64,000 nt of DNA. Origin: Microbispora hainanensis (GTDB taxonomy: Bacteria; Actinomycetota; Actinomycetes; Streptosporangiales; Streptosporangiaceae). Positions 35,949 through 47,977 of the stretch are shown piece after piece. The number at the start of each line of letters is the position of its first letter. Positions within the stretch are counted from its first letter, which is position 1. Below the pieces are notes generated by a model. The model was not told the origin of the DNA. It saw nothing but the letters and a program-made list of their open reading frames with translations, and searched no databases. The stretch spans positions 248,001 to 312,000 of the forward strand of contig NZ_VIRM01000001.1 in assembly GCF_006874475.1 (NCBI RefSeq), written 5' to 3'. Made by a program: the position numbers and the translations under genes.

Positions 35949-35966
35949 TTGTGAAGTTGTTCACAA
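35949..35966. promoter_or_regulatory. Perfect Rex operator before the GGR-nuo operon
   Basis: TTGTGAA-GTTG-TTCACAA is an exact match to the Rex palindrome, extended by one further T/A pair on each side. It lies 58 bases before the GTG of the geranylgeranyl-reductase-like gene. In S. coelicolor the nuo operon is a Rex target, so this strongly supports NADH-responsive control of the whole 36.0-52.9 kb operon. The flank AGGCAC after the palindrome is identical to that at the rex promoter. Confidence 0.95.
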
Positions 35967-36024
35967 AGGCACGAAGGTCTAAACCAATTCGAGGCCTTCC
36001 TTCCCTGGAACGGACAGGTCCCCC

Positions 36025-37296
36025 GTGAGTGAGCAAGCCCGCGTGACGCGGAGAGATGTCGACGCCGACGTCATCGTCGTCGGTGCGGGTCCCGCGGGTG
36101 CGACGACGGCCTTTCATCTCGCCCGCGCCGGTCTCGACGTGCTGCTTCTCGAAAAGACGCGTTTCCCGCGCGAGAAGGTCTGCGGTGACGGGCTGACCCC
36201 GCGCGCGGTCAAGGAGCTCGTCGCCATGGGCGTCGACATCGACGCGCCCGGCTGGGTCAGGAACAAGGGGCTGCGCGTCTACGGCGGCGGCGTGCGTCTC
36301 GAACTCGACTGGCCCGAGCTGTCGAGCTACCCCGACTTCGGCCTCGTCCGCACCCGCGCGGACTTCGACCAGATCCTCGCCAGGCACGCCGAGGCCGCCG
36401 GCGTACGGCTGCGCGAGGGCGTGAACGTTTCAGGCCCGCTGCTCGACGAGCGCAGCGGCCACGTCGTGGGTGTGACGGCCAAGGCGGACGGCGAGGAGGT
36501 GTCCTACCGCTCGCGGCTCGTGGTGGCGGCCGACGGCAACTCGACCCGGCTGTCGCTCGCGATGGGTCTGCACAAGCGCGAGGACCGCCCGATGGGCGTG
36601 GCGGTGCGCACCTATTACAAGAGCCCCCGCCACGACGACGACTATCTGGAGACGTGGCTCGAACTGTGGGACGGCGACCGGCTGCTCCCCGGTTACGGCT
36701 GGATCTTCCCCGTCGGCGACGGCACCTCGAACGTCGGTCTCGGCCTGCTGAACACCAGCGGGGCGTTCAAGAACATCGACTACCGCGACCTGCTGCGGCG
36801 CTGGATGAAGAACACTCCCGAGGACTGGGGCTTCACCGAGGAGAACATGACGGGCCCGATCAGGGGCGCGGCGCTGCCGATGGGCTTCAACCGGCAGCCG
36901 CACTACACCCGCGGGCTGGTGCTGGTGGGCGACGCCGGCGGGTCGATCAACCCGTTCAACGGCGAGGGCATCGCGTACGCCATGGAGACCGGCAGGACCG
37001 CCGCCGAGATGATCGTCCAGGCGCTGTCCCGGCCGACGCCCGCCCAGCGTGAGCGCGTGTTACTCGCCTACCCGCGTATCCTCAAAGACGCCCATGGGGG
37101 ATACTTCACCCTCGGCCGCCTGTTCGTCGAGGCGATCGGGAGGCCGGGAGTGATGAGCTTCGCAGCCCGGCACGGGATGCCCCACCCCACCCTGATGAGA
37201 TTCGCCTTCAAGTTGCTCGCTAATCTCACAGACCGGCGGGGCGACGTCTCCGACCGGATAATCAACGCCCTGTCGAAGGTGGCTCCGCCATCATGA
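36025..37296 (+). CDS. Geranylgeranyl reductase family flavoprotein (menaquinone reductase-like)
   Basis: FAD-dependent reductase with the N-terminal dinucleotide motif DVIVVGAGPAGATTAFHLA, EKTRFPREKVCGDGLTPRAV, and GDAGGSINPFNGEGIAYAME near residue 310. The family partly saturates isoprenoid chains; the mycobacterial homologue MenJ reduces one double bond of menaquinone. Given menG before it, nuo after it and the polyprenyl synthase at the far end, quinone side-chain reduction is the likely job (inference). First gene of the Rex-controlled operon; ATGA overlap with the next small ORF. Confidence 0.9.
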   Translation: MSEQARVTRRDVDADVIVVGAGPAGATTAFHLARAGLDVLLLEKTRFPREKVCGDGLTPRAVKELVAMGVDIDAPGWVRNKGLRVYGGGVRLELDWPELSSYPDFGLVRTRADFDQILARHAEAAGVRLREGVNVSGPLLDERSGHVVGVTAKADGEEVSYRSRLVVAADGNSTRLSLAMGLHKREDRPMGVAVRTYYKSPRHDDDYLETWLELWDGDRLLPGYGWIFPVGDGTSNVGLGLLNTSGAFKNIDYRDLLRRWMKNTPEDWGFTEENMTGPIRGAALPMGFNRQPHYTRGLVLVGDAGGSINPFNGEGIAYAMETGRTAAEMIVQALSRPTPAQRERVLLAYPRILKDAHGGYFTLGRLFVEAIGRPGVMSFAARHGMPHPTLMRFAFKLLANLTDRRGDVSDRIINALSKVAPPS

Positions 37297-37445
37297 CCGA
37301 AGCCAGCATGACGCGAACCCGCATGACCGAAACCGACGAGACGACGCGCACATCGCCGCCGGCCCCGAAGACGGCCGTGCGGCCGGCCGCGCTCTCCGGC
37401 ATTGTCGTGATCGCCAATATTCACCGAGTAAGCGAGGACATGTAG
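37293..37445 (+). CDS. Small ORF between the GGR gene and nuoA
   Basis: A 50-codon frame begins ATGA overlapping the previous stop and ends two bases before the nuoA ATG. Its N terminus has a repeated [18 protein letters not shown] pattern rich in Met, Thr and Glu, then a Pro/Ala stretch and [16 protein letters not shown]. The tight packing suggests translation, perhaps only for coupling. I do not recognise it; it may be a non-functional linker. Confidence 0.35.
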   Translation: MTEASMTRTRMTETDETTRTSPPAPKTAVRPAALSGIVVIANIHRVSEDM

Positions 37446-37447
37446 CC

Positions 37448-37807
37448 ATGGAGCTGTATGTGCCGATCGTGGTGCTCGCGGTCCTCGCGGCGGGATTCGC
37501 CGTGTTCTCCGTGAGCATCGCGCCCTTCACCGGGCCGAAGCGCTGGAACCGCGCGAAACTGGATGCCTACGAGTGCGGCATCGAGCCCACTCCGCAGCCG
37601 GTCGGCGGCGGCCGCTTCCCGTTGAAGTACATGATCACCGCGATGCTGTTCATCGTGTTCGACATCGAGATCATCTTCCTCTATCCGTGGGCGGTGGCCT
37701 TCGACAAACTCGGCGTGTTCGGGCTCGTCGAGATGGTGCTGTTCATCGTCACCGTTCTCGTGGCGTACGCCTATGTGTGGCGGCGTCGCGGCCTCGATTG
37801 GGATTAG
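37448..37807 (+). CDS. nuoA: NADH-quinone oxidoreductase subunit A
   Basis: Membrane subunit at the junction of the peripheral and membrane arms of complex I. The 119-residue chain has three helices and the conserved [11 protein letters not shown] loop and [13 protein letters not shown]. It opens the nuo gene run, which has all 14 subunits in the standard order A to N. Confidence 0.97.
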   Translation: MELYVPIVVLAVLAAGFAVFSVSIAPFTGPKRWNRAKLDAYECGIEPTPQPVGGGRFPLKYMITAMLFIVFDIEIIFLYPWAVAFDKLGVFGLVEMVLFIVTVLVAYAYVWRRRGLDWD

Positions 37808-37809
37808 CC

Positions 37810-38361
37810 ATGGGTCTTGAAGAGAAACTCCCGAGCGGGTTCGTCCTCACCACCGTCGAGCAGGTGGCCGGGTGGGCCCGGAAGAACTCCGTCTGGCCTG
37901 CGACCTTCGGCCTCGCCTGCTGCGCCATCGAGCTGATGGCCACCGGCGGCCCGAAGCACGACCTGGCCCGTTTCGGCATGGAGCGCGCCTCCGCGTCGCC
38001 CCGGCAGGCGGACCTGATGATCGTGGCCGGCCGGCTGTCGCAGAAGATGGCGCCGGTCCTCCGCCAGATCTACGACCAGATGGCCGAGCCCAAGTGGGTC
38101 ATCGCGATGGGCGTGTGCGCCTCCAGCGGCGGCATGTTCAACAACTACGCCATCGTGCAGGGCGTGGACCACGTGGTGCCGGTCGACATCTACCTGCCCG
38201 GCTGCCCGCCGCGCCCGGAGATGCTGATCGACGCCATCGTGAAGCTGCACGACAAGATTCAGAACATGAAGTTCGGCGCGCACCGCGAGAAGCAGATCGA
38301 GGAGCTGGAGCTCCAGGCGCTGCGCACGCTGCCGCTGATCGACCAGGGGGCCGGGAAGTGA
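37810..38361 (+). CDS. nuoB: NADH-quinone oxidoreductase subunit B
   Basis: Carries Fe-S cluster N2, the last before quinone. The ligands are the tandem Cys in [15 protein letters not shown], the Cys in [14 protein letters not shown] and in [15 protein letters not shown]. 183 residues. The real start is ATG 37810, two bases after the nuoA stop; a longer open frame upstream lies inside nuoA. GTGA overlap with nuoC. Confidence 0.97.
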   Translation: MGLEEKLPSGFVLTTVEQVAGWARKNSVWPATFGLACCAIELMATGGPKHDLARFGMERASASPRQADLMIVAGRLSQKMAPVLRQIYDQMAEPKWVIAMGVCASSGGMFNNYAIVQGVDHVVPVDIYLPGCPPRPEMLIDAIVKLHDKIQNMKFGAHREKQIEELELQALRTLPLIDQGAGK

Positions 38362-39023
38362 CCACCGAGAACCTGCCCGGGCTGCCCGAGGAGCCCGTCG
38401 CCCGCAAGGGCATGTTCGGCGTCAAGGACAGCGGCGACACCTCCGGCTACAACCGCCTCGTCGTCCGCCGTCCGCCGAAGCTGTCCAGCAGCCGGCCGTA
38501 CGGGTCGTACTTCGACGACGTGGCCGACGCGCTGGAGCCGGCGTTCGCCGACGCCGTCGAGCGCGTGGTCGTCGACCGCGGCGAGATCACCTTCCACGTG
38601 CGGCGCGAGCGCCTGACCGAGGTGATGCGGCACCTGCGCGACGACGCCGCGCTGCGGTTCGAGCTGTCGCTGGGCGTCTCGGGCGTGCACTACCCCGAGG
38701 AGACCGGCGCGGAGCTGCACGCCGTCTACCACCTGTGCTCCATCACGCACAACCGGCGCATCCGGGTGGAGGTCTCCTGCCCCGACGCCGACCCGCACAT
38801 CCCCTCCACGGTTCAGGTCTACCCCACGCACGACTGGCACGAGCGTGAGACGTACGACTTCTTCGGAATCGTCTTCGATGGCCACCCGGCGCTGACCCGG
38901 ATCGAGATGCCGGACGACTGGGAGGGGCACCCCCAGCGCAAGGACTACCCGCTCGGCGGAATCCCGGTCGAATACCGCGGCGCCGAGGTCCCCGCGCCGG
39001 ACCGGAGGAGGTCGTACTCGTGA
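38358..39023 (+). CDS. nuoC: NADH-quinone oxidoreductase subunit C
   Basis: 221-residue hydrophilic subunit of the connecting module. It has [30 protein letters not shown] and the family signature [17 protein letters not shown], then [11 protein letters not shown]. The GTG start overlaps nuoB by four bases. Confidence 0.96.
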   Translation: MTTENLPGLPEEPVARKGMFGVKDSGDTSGYNRLVVRRPPKLSSSRPYGSYFDDVADALEPAFADAVERVVVDRGEITFHVRRERLTEVMRHLRDDAALRFELSLGVSGVHYPEETGAELHAVYHLCSITHNRRIRVEVSCPDADPHIPSTVQVYPTHDWHERETYDFFGIVFDGHPALTRIEMPDDWEGHPQRKDYPLGGIPVEYRGAEVPAPDRRRSYS

Positions 39024-39072
39024 GCATCCGCGGCGACCTGCACGAGTGGACGAGGGCAGCGAGGAGAGCGTC

Positions 39073-40401
39073 GTGAGCACCACCGAGACCGCCACCGAGA
39101 CTCAGGGCCGGATCTACGACGTCGCCGGTCAGGACTGGGACGAGCTGGTCAAGACCGTCAGCGAGTCGGCCGACGAGCGCCTGGTCGTCAACATGGGCCC
39201 GCAGCACCCGTCGACCCACGGCGTGCTCCGGCTCGTGCTGACCCTCGACGGCGAGACCGTGACCGAGGCCCGCACGGTGATCGGCTACCTGCACACCGGC
39301 ATCGAGAAGAACATGGAGTTCCGGACGTGGACCCAGGGGGTCACGTTCGTCACCCGCATGGACTATCTCGCGCCGATCTTCAACGAGACCGCCTACTGCA
39401 TGGGCGTCGAGAAGCTTCTGGGGATCACCGACAGGATCCCGGACCGGGCGCAGGCCATCCGGGTCCTGACGATGGAGCTCACCCGGATCTCCTCGCACCT
39501 GGTCGCGATCGCGACGTTCGGCATGGAGCTGGGCGCGACCACGCCGATGCTGTTCGGCTTCCGCGAGCGCGAGATGGTGCTCGACCTGATGGAGTACATC
39601 ACCGGCCTGCGGATGAACATGGCGTACGTCCGGCCGGGCGGCGTCAGCGTCGACCTGCCGGCCGGCGCGGTCGACAAGATCGGTGAGTTCCTCAAGATCA
39701 TGCCGGGGCGGATCAAGGAGATGCGCAAGCTCCTCGACGCGAACCCCGTCTACACCCGGCGCACCAAGGACGTGGCCTACCTCGACCTGACCGGCTGCAT
39801 GGCGCTCGGCATCACCGGGCCCATGCTCCGCGCCGCCGGCCTGCCCTGGGACCTGCGCAAGTCGCAGCCCTACTGCGGCTACGAGACGTACGAGTTCGAC
39901 GTGCCGACGCAGAACACCTGCGACGTGTACGGCCGCTACCTCGTTCGCATGGCCGAGATGGAGGAGTCCCTCAAGATCATCGAGCAGGCGCTCGACCGGC
40001 TGTCCGGCCCGCTCAAGGGCGGCCCGGTGATGATCGAGGACAAGAAGATCGGCTGGCCGTCGCAGCTCGCGCTCGGCCCCGACGGCCTCGGCAACTCGCC
40101 CGACCACATCGCCCACATCATGGGCAGCTCGATGGAGGCCCTGATCCACCACTTCAAGCTGGTGACCGAGGGCTTCCGGGTGCCGGCCGGGCAGACGTAC
40201 GCCTCGGTCGAGTCGCCGCGCGGTGAGCTCGGCGCGCACGTGGTCAGCGACGGCGGCACCCGGCCCTACCGGGTCCACTTCCGCGACCCGTCGTTCACGA
40301 ACCTGCAGGCGGTGCCCGCGACGTGCGAGGGCGGCATGGTCGCCGACGTCATCTCCGCGGTCGCCTCGATCGACCCGGTCATGGGAGGTGTGGACCGATG
40401 A
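39073..40401 (+). CDS. nuoD: NADH-quinone oxidoreductase subunit D
   Basis: 49-kDa-type subunit lining the quinone pocket. [20 protein letters not shown] and [17 protein letters not shown] are conserved, as are [13 protein letters not shown] and the C-terminal [13 protein letters not shown] 39073 has GAGGAGAG upstream and gives 442 residues; a GTG at 39046 adds nine residues. The short nuoC-nuoD gap (39024-39072) carries a CGAGGGCAGCGAGGAG stretch like the elements found after nuoD and nuoE. Confidence 0.97.
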   Translation: MSTTETATETQGRIYDVAGQDWDELVKTVSESADERLVVNMGPQHPSTHGVLRLVLTLDGETVTEARTVIGYLHTGIEKNMEFRTWTQGVTFVTRMDYLAPIFNETAYCMGVEKLLGITDRIPDRAQAIRVLTMELTRISSHLVAIATFGMELGATTPMLFGFREREMVLDLMEYITGLRMNMAYVRPGGVSVDLPAGAVDKIGEFLKIMPGRIKEMRKLLDANPVYTRRTKDVAYLDLTGCMALGITGPMLRAAGLPWDLRKSQPYCGYETYEFDVPTQNTCDVYGRYLVRMAEMEESLKIIEQALDRLSGPLKGGPVMIEDKKIGWPSQLALGPDGLGNSPDHIAHIMGSSMEALIHHFKLVTEGFRVPAGQTYASVESPRGELGAHVVSDGGTRPYRVHFRDPSFTNLQAVPATCEGGMVADVISAVASIDPVMGGVDR

Positions 40402-40411
40402 GCGGCGAGCC

Positions 40412-40457
40412 GACGAGTGAGCGGACGGTCCGGGCCGCCCGCGTAGCGAATGAGGAG
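40412..40457 (+). repeat. Intercistronic element, copy 1 (nuoD-nuoE)
   Basis: A 46-base segment running from GACGAGTGAGCGG to GCGAATGAGGAG, just before nuoE. It aligns closely with 41165-41221 before nuoF apart from an 11-base gap. Both copies end in a purine-rich GAGGAG that serves as ribosome binding site. It may be a small dispersed element. Confidence 0.6.
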
Positions 40458-40469
40458 GGGAGCGCGACC

Positions 40470-41147
40470 ATGAGCACGGGTTACGCGCCCGAGGTCCGCG
40501 AGCGTCTGGAGACGGACGCCAAGGAGATCATCGGCCGCTACCCCCGGCCGCGTTCGGCGCTGCTGCCGCTGCTGCACCTGGTGCAGTCGGTGGACGGCTA
40601 CATCTCCGACGACGGCCAGGAGTTCTGCGCCGAGATGCTGGGCCTGTCCAAGGCCGAGGTCGTCGGCGTGGCGACCTTCTACACCATGTACAAGCGCAAG
40701 CCGGCCGGTGAGTACAACGTCGGCGTCTGCATCAACACGCTGTGCGCGGTCATGGGCGGCGACCAGATCTGGGAAGAGCTCAGCCGGCACGTGGGCGTCG
40801 GCCACGACGAGACCACCGCCGACGGCAAGATCACGCTGGAGCGGCTGGAGTGCAACGCCGCCTGCGACTTCGCGCCGGTCATGATGGTCAACTGGGAGTT
40901 CTTCGACAACCAGACCCCGGAGTCGGCCAAGCAGCTCGTCGACGACCTGCGCGCGGGCAAGGAGGTCGCGCCCACGCGCGGCCCGAGCCGGCTGTGCACG
41001 TTCAAGGAGGCGTCCCGGGTCCTCGCCGGGCTGCCCGACGGCCAGGCCGGTGACGGCCCGTCGGCCGCCGGCCCGTCGCTGGAGGGCCTGAAGATCGCCA
41101 AGGCCAACGGCTGGGAGGCCCCCAAGGCCGAGGGGAGCACGGAATGA
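40470..41147 (+). CDS. nuoE: NADH-quinone oxidoreductase subunit E
   Basis: 24-kDa-type NADH-module subunit with [2Fe-2S] cluster N1a. Ligands are in GVCINTLCAVMGG (C-x4-C) and LECNAACDFAPVM (C-x3-C). 225 residues from ATG 40470, which follows GAGGAGGGG; an ATG at 40398 overlapping the nuoD stop is possible but would translate the intercistronic element. Confidence 0.96.
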   Translation: MSTGYAPEVRERLETDAKEIIGRYPRPRSALLPLLHLVQSVDGYISDDGQEFCAEMLGLSKAEVVGVATFYTMYKRKPAGEYNVGVCINTLCAVMGGDQIWEELSRHVGVGHDETTADGKITLERLECNAACDFAPVMMVNWEFFDNQTPESAKQLVDDLRAGKEVAPTRGPSRLCTFKEASRVLAGLPDGQAGDGPSAAGPSLEGLKIAKANGWEAPKAEGSTE

Positions 41148-41164
41148 TCACGCGGAGAGAACCC

Positions 41165-41221
41165 GACGCAGTGAGCGGAGCGGTCCGCGAGGCACGAGCG
41201 GCCCGCGCAGCGAACGAGGAG
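41165..41221 (+). repeat. Intercistronic element, copy 2 (nuoE-nuoF)
   Basis: 57 bases from GACGCAGTGAGCGGAGCGG to GCGAACGAGGAG, similar to copy 1 in nuoD-nuoE but 11 bases longer. The extra part is CGAGGCACGAG, itself GAGC-rich. Read in frame from the ATG overlapping the nuoE stop it gives a 27-codon peptide ending ARAARAANEER, matching RAARVANEEG of copy 1, so either it is translated or it is a repeated DNA element. Confidence 0.6.
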
Positions 41222-41234
41222 CGGTGAGCGACCG

Positions 41235-42517
<1,283 letters not shown>

Positions 42518-42521
<4 letters not shown>

Positions 42522-44914
42522 CAGTTCAGACGACGCAGCCGGAGCAGCCGGTCGTGGACATGGTCACCCTGACCATCGACGGCTTCCAGATCAGCGTGCC
42601 GAAGGGCACGCTGATCATCCGGGCCGCGGAGCTGCTGGGGATCCAGATCCCCCGGTTCTGCGACCATCCGCTGCTCTCGCCGGCGGCCAACTGCCGCCAG
42701 TGCCTGGTCGACATCCCCGACGCGGGCAACGGCCGCGGCTTCCCCAAGCCCCAGCCGTCCTGTGCGATCGAGGTCGCCGAGGGCATGGTGGTCAAGACGC
42801 AGCTCACCTCTCCGGTGGCCGAGAAGGCCCAGCGCGGCGTGATGGAGATGCTGCTGCTGAACCACCCGCTCGACTGCCCGGTCTGCGACAAGGGCGGCGA
42901 GTGCCCCCTGCAGAACCAGGCCATGTCGAACGGCCAGGGCGAGAGCCGGTTCGTCGAGCAGAAGCGCACGTTCGAGAAGCCGGTCCCGCTGTCGACCGAG
43001 GTGCTGCTCGACCGCGAGCGCTGCATCCAGTGCGCGCGCTGCATCCGCTTCTCCGAGCAGATCGCCGGTGACCCGCTCATCGACTTCTTCGAGCGCGGGG
43101 CCAAGGAGCAGGTGGGCGTCGCCGACGGCGAGCCGTTCCAGTCCTACTTCTCGGGCAACACCATCCAGATCTGCCCGGTGGGCGCGCTGACCGGCGCGGC
43201 CTACCGGTTCCGCTCCCGCCCGTTCGACCTGGTCTCCACGCCGAGCGCGTGCGAGCACTGCGCGTCGGGCTGCTCGCTGCGCACCGACCACCGCCGCGGC
43301 AAGGTCACCCGCCGCCTGGCGGGGGACGACCCGCAGGTCAACGAGGAGTGGAACTGCGACAAGGGCCGCTGGGCCTTCACCTACGCCACCGCGCCCGACC
43401 GCCTGCGGTCGCCGCTGGTCCGCGACGAGAGCGGCAAGCTCGTCCCGACCTCCTGGCCGGACGCGCTGGCCGTCGCCGCCGAGGGCCTGCTGCGGGCCCG
43501 GGGCAAGGCCGGCGTGCTGGTCGGCGGGCGGCTCACGGTCGAGGACGCCTACGCCTACAGCAAGTTCGCCAGGATCGCCCTCGGCACCAACGACATCGAC
43601 TTCCGGGCCCGCCCGCACTCGGAGGAGGAGACGCGGTTCCTCGCCCACGCCGTGGCCGGCAAGGGCATCGAGGTCTCCTACGCCGACCTGGAGACGGCCC
43701 CGGCCGTGCTCCTGGCCGGGTTCGAGCCCGAGGAGGAGTCGCCGATCGTCTTCCTGCGCCTGCGCAAGGCGGCGCGCAAGCGGGGCCTGAAGGTCTACGC
43801 GCTCGCGCCGTTCGCCACGCCGGGCCTGGCCAAGATGAAGGGCACGCTGATCCGCACGCGGCCCGGCGGCGAGGCCGAGGCGCTCGGCGACCTCATCGGC
43901 GGCGACCTGCTGCCCGAGGGCGCGATCATCCTGGCCGGCGAGCGGCTCGCCACCGCCCCCGGCGCCCTGTCCGCGCTCGTACGGCTCACGCAGGCCACCG
44001 GCGCCAGGCTCGCCTGGGTGCCGCGCCGGGCCGGCGAGCGTGGCGCGCTGGAGGCGGGCGCCCTGCCGGGGCTGCTGCCGATCGGCCGCCCGGCCGACGA
44101 CGAGAGTGCCCGCGCCGAGGTCGCCAGGGTGTGGGGCGTCGCCTCGCTGCCCGACGCGCCCGGCCGCGACACGGCCGGCATCATCGAGGCCGCGCTGAAC
44201 GAGGAACTGGACGCGCTGGTCGTCGCGGGTGTGGACCCCTACGACCTGCCCGACCCGGCCAAGGCGCTGGCGGCGCTGGAGAACACGCCGTTCATCGTCA
44301 GCCTGGAGATCCGCGCCAGCGCGGTCACCGACCGGGCCGACGTGGTCCTGCCGGTCGCCGCGGTGGCCGAGAAGTCCGGCACGTTCGTCGACTGGGAGGG
44401 CAGGGGCCGCTCGTTCGGCGTGGCCACGGCCGTCCCCGGGCTGATGAGCGACCTGCGCGCCATCGCCTCGATCGCCGACCAGATGGACGTCCACCTGGGC
44501 CTGCCCGACCCCGCGGCCGCCCGCCGCGAGATGGCCGCGCTCGGCGCGTGGAAGGGCACCCGCCCGGTCGCGCCGATGGTCACCGGCCGCCCGGTCGGGG
44601 AGCCGCAGGCGGGCGAGGCCGTGCTGGCGACCTGGCACCTGCTGCTCGACGACGGCCGCATGCAGGACGGCGAGCCCTACCTCGCGGGGACCGCCCGCAC
44701 GGTGGCGGCGCTGCTGTCGGAGGCCACCGCCGCGGAGATCGGCGCGGTGGACGGCGGGAAGATCACCATCGGTGACGACGTGGTCGTCCCGGTGCGGATC
44801 GCGGACCTGCCCGACCGGGTCGTGTGGCTGCCGTCCAACTCCGCCGGCCTGTCGGTCACGCGCGACCTGCGCGCGGTCGCCGGAGACGTCGTAACGATCG
44901 GGAGCGTCTCGTGA
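42518..44914 (+). CDS. nuoG: NADH-quinone oxidoreductase subunit G
   Basis: Largest peripheral subunit (798 residues), with clusters N1b, N4, N5 and probably N7. Ligand motifs in order: [61 protein letters not shown], and CEHCASGC with NCDKGRW further on (N7, seen only in some bacteria). A molybdopterin-oxidoreductase-like domain without cofactor site fills the C terminus. GTG 42518 overlaps nuoF; the upstream in-frame ATG at 42506 is inside nuoF. Confidence 0.96.
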
Positions 44915-46272
44915 ACAACCCCGGACCCACGCTGAGCGACTTCGGCCACGATCCGCTGTGGATCAGCATCATCAAGGCCGTCGCGATCTTCGTGTTCCTG
45001 ATGCTGGGCGTGCTGATGGGCGTGTGGACCGAGCGCAAGCTCATCTCGCGCATGCAGCACCGCTACGGCCCCAACCGCGCAGGCAAGTTCGGCCTGCTGC
45101 AGACGGTGGCCGACGGCCTGAAGATGGGCCTCAAGGAAGACATCATGCCCCGCACCGTCGACAAGGTGATCTACTTCCTTGCCCCGGTCATCATCGCCGT
45201 CCCGGCCTTCCTGGCCTTCTCCGTCGTGCCGTTCGGGCCGATGGTGTGGATGTTCGGCCACAAGACGCCGCTGCAGCTCACCGACCTGCCGGTCGCGGTG
45301 CTGCTGGTCCTCGCCACCGCCTCGATCGGCGTCTACGGCGTCGTGCTCGCCGGGTGGGGCTCCCGCTCGCCGTACGCGATCCTCGGCGGCCTGCGCTCCA
45401 GCGCCCAGGTCGTGTCGTACGAGATCGCGATGGGCCTGTCGTTCGTCGCGGTGTTCCTCCAGGCGGGCACGCTGTCCACCTCGGAGATCGTGGCGAAGCA
45501 GGCGAGCGGCGGCACCTGGGACATCCTCGGGCTGTCGATCCCGGCGCCGTCCTGGTATGTGGTCTCGCTGATCCCGTCCTTCCTGATCTACGCGATCACG
45601 ATGCTGGGCGAGACGAACCGCGTGCCCTTCGACCTCCCCGAGGGCGAGGGCGAGCTGGTCGGCGGCTTCCACACCGAGTACGCCTCCTCGCTGAAGTTCG
45701 CGATGTTCATGCTCGCCGAGTATGTGAACGTCTTCACGGTCTCGGCGATGGCGATCACGCTGTTCTTCGGCGGCTGGCGGGCCCCGTGGCCGATCTCCCT
45801 GTGGGACGGCGCGAACACCGGCTGGTGGCCGATGCTGTGGTTCTTCGTCAAGCTGGTCATCGCGTTCGGCTTCTTCGTCTGGGTCCGCGCCTCGCTGCCG
45901 CGGGTCCGGTACGACCAGCTCATGGCCTTCGGGTGGAAGGTGCTGATCCCGGTCAACCTGGCCTGGATCCTGCTCGCCGCCACCTTCAAGGCGCTGCGGA
46001 TGCCCGAGGCCGACCGGGCGATCATCCTGACCATCGGCGCGGTCGTCATCATCGGGGCCTTCGCGATCTGGCTGCGGTTCGACACCGTCAACCAGCGCCG
46101 CAGGGAGGCCAGGGCCGCCGCGATCGAGGAGGAGTTCGAGCAGCTTCGCGAGGAGCCCGTCGCGGGCGGGTTCCCGGTGCCGCCGCTCGACGCCCCGCAC
46201 TACCACGGAGTCGTGCCCGCCGCGCGTCTCAATTCCGACGCCGCCAAGGAGGTGACCAGTGGGAGCAACTGA
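44911..46272 (+). CDS. nuoH: NADH-quinone oxidoreductase subunit H
   Basis: Eight-helix membrane subunit forming the quinone channel. [19 protein letters not shown] and [20 protein letters not shown] are the family signatures. 453 residues; a hydrophilic C-terminal tail of about 50 residues is present. GTG 44911 overlaps nuoG; nuoI begins inside its last codons. Confidence 0.97.
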   Translation: MNNPGPTLSDFGHDPLWISIIKAVAIFVFLMLGVLMGVWTERKLISRMQHRYGPNRAGKFGLLQTVADGLKMGLKEDIMPRTVDKVIYFLAPVIIAVPAFLAFSVVPFGPMVWMFGHKTPLQLTDLPVAVLLVLATASIGVYGVVLAGWGSRSPYAILGGLRSSAQVVSYEIAMGLSFVAVFLQAGTLSTSEIVAKQASGGTWDILGLSIPAPSWYVVSLIPSFLIYAITMLGETNRVPFDLPEGEGELVGGFHTEYASSLKFAMFMLAEYVNVFTVSAMAITLFFGGWRAPWPISLWDGANTGWWPMLWFFVKLVIAFGFFVWVRASLPRVRYDQLMAFGWKVLIPVNLAWILLAATFKALRMPEADRAIILTIGAVVIIGAFAIWLRFDTVNQRRREARAAAIEEEFEQLREEPVAGGFPVPPLDAPHYHGVVPAARLNSDAAKEVTSGSN

Positions 46273-46774
46273 TTGGCTGAACCCGATCAAGGGATTCGGC
46301 GTCACCTTCCACCACATGTTCAAGAAGCCGGTAACCGTTCAATATCCGGAGGAGAAGCGGCCCACCGCGCCGCGCTTCCACGGACGGCACCAGCTGAACC
46401 GGTGGCCCGACGGACTGGAGAAGTGCGTCGGCTGTGAGCTGTGCGCCTGGGCCTGCCCGGCGGACGCCATCTACGTCGAGGGCGGCGACAACACCGACGA
46501 GGAGCGTTTCTCGCCGGGTGAGAGGTACGGCCGCGTCTACCAGATCAACTACCTGCGCTGCATCCTCTGCGGGTTGTGCATCGAGGCGTGCCCCACCCGG
46601 GCGCTCACGATGACCAACGAGTACGAGCTCGCCGACTCCAGCCGCGAGTCGTTGATCTACACCAAGGAGATGCTCCTCGCGCCGCTCGGACCGGGCATGG
46701 AGCAGCCGCCTCACCCGATGCGCCTCGGCGAGACCGAAGAGGACTACTACCGGTTGGGTCGAAGCAATGGGTGA
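46259..46774 (+). CDS. nuoI: NADH-quinone oxidoreductase subunit I
   Basis: Ferredoxin-like subunit with two [4Fe-4S] clusters (N6a, N6b): [17 protein letters not shown] and [17 protein letters not shown]. 171 residues. It overlaps nuoH by 14 bases and nuoJ by 8. Confidence 0.97.
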   Translation: MGATDWLNPIKGFGVTFHHMFKKPVTVQYPEEKRPTAPRFHGRHQLNRWPDGLEKCVGCELCAWACPADAIYVEGGDNTDEERFSPGERYGRVYQINYLRCILCGLCIEACPTRALTMTNEYELADSSRESLIYTKEMLLAPLGPGMEQPPHPMRLGETEEDYYRLGRSNG

Positions 46775-47681
46775 GTCCATCACGTTCTGGGTGCTCGCGG
46801 TCATCTCCGTGATCGCCGCGCTCGGACTCGTCTTCAGCCGCAGGGCCGTCTACTCGGCCCTGATGCTCGGCGTCGTCATGCTCTCGCTTGCGGTGCTGTA
46901 CGCGGTCCAGGACGCTCCGTTCCTGGCGGCGGTGCAGATCATCGTCTACACCGGCGCGGTCATGATGCTGTTCCTGTTCGTGCTCATGCTCGTGGGCGTG
47001 GACTCGTCCGACTCGCTCGTGGAGACGATCAGGGGCCAGCGCTTCTGGGCCATCGTGGGCGGGCTCGGCTTCGCCGTCCTGCTCGCCGCCGGCATCGGCA
47101 ACGCGGTCGTCGGCTCCGCCAAGGGGCTGGCCGCCGCCACGCAGGCGGGCAACGTGCCCTCCCTGGCCGAGCTGATCTTCACGCGCCACGTGTTCGCCTT
47201 CGAGGTCACCTCGGCGCTGCTGATCACCGCGGCGCTCGGCGCGATGGTGCTCGCGCACCGCGAGCGCGCCGAGGCCAAGCCGACCCAGAAGGACCTGTCC
47301 CGGCAGCGCTTCGTCGCCTTCGGCAAGACGGGCAAGAACCCGGCGCCGCTGCCCGGCCCCGGCACCTATGCCCGGCACAACGCCATCGACATGCCGGCGC
47401 TGCTGCCCGACGGGACGGTCGCGCCGCTGTCGGTCAACCGCTACATCGCCCGCTATGAGGAGTCCCAGGGCATCCTGTCCCCTGAGGTCGCCCGGGTGCT
47501 GGAGCAGGAGGAGGCCGCGCTGCACGCGAACGGCCACAGCACGCCGACCGTGGCCGACGAGGCCAGGGACGGCGGCCCCGACACCGAGCCGTTGGAAGAA
47601 GAGGGTGTCGTGGCGGGCCGGGTCGTCCGCCCGCGCGGTGAGTCCGTGACGGAGTCCCTGAGCGAGGAGGACGGCAAGTGA
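46767..47681 (+). CDS. nuoJ: NADH-quinone oxidoreductase subunit J
   Basis: Five-helix membrane subunit ([40 protein letters not shown] with the conserved YTGAVM). The first 170 residues are the normal core. A hydrophilic C-terminal extension of about 125 residues, rich in Ala, Pro and Glu, follows; extended NuoJ tails occur in actinobacteria. Confidence 0.96.
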   Translation: MGESITFWVLAVISVIAALGLVFSRRAVYSALMLGVVMLSLAVLYAVQDAPFLAAVQIIVYTGAVMMLFLFVLMLVGVDSSDSLVETIRGQRFWAIVGGLGFAVLLAAGIGNAVVGSAKGLAAATQAGNVPSLAELIFTRHVFAFEVTSALLITAALGAMVLAHRERAEAKPTQKDLSRQRFVAFGKTGKNPAPLPGPGTYARHNAIDMPALLPDGTVAPLSVNRYIARYEESQGILSPEVARVLEQEEAALHANGHSTPTVADEARDGGPDTEPLEEEGVVAGRVVRPRGESVTESLSEEDGK

Positions 47682-47974
47682 CCACGCACTACCTGGTGCT
47701 CTCCGCGCTGCTGTTCGCCATCGGCGGCGTCGGCGTGCTCGTACGGCGCAACGCCATCGTGGTGTTCATGTGCGTCGAGCTCATGCTCAACGCCTGCAAC
47801 CTGGCGTTCGTCACCTTCGCCCGGCAGAACGGCAACCTCGACGGCCAGCTCATCGCGTTCTTCGTGATGATCGTGGCCGCCGCCGAGGTGGTCATCGGCC
47901 TGGCCATCATCGTGACGATCTTCCGAACCCGCAGGTCCGCGTCGGTCGACGACGTCAGCCTGCTGAAGTACTAA
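47678..47974 (+). CDS. nuoK: NADH-quinone oxidoreductase subunit K
   Basis: 98-residue, three-helix proton-channel subunit with the conserved glutamates in [17 protein letters not shown] and [16 protein letters not shown] start overlaps nuoJ by four bases. Confidence 0.97.
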   Translation: MTTHYLVLSALLFAIGGVGVLVRRNAIVVFMCVELMLNACNLAFVTFARQNGNLDGQLIAFFVMIVAAAEVVIGLAIIVTIFRTRRSASVDDVSLLKY

Positions 47975-47977
47975 GAG

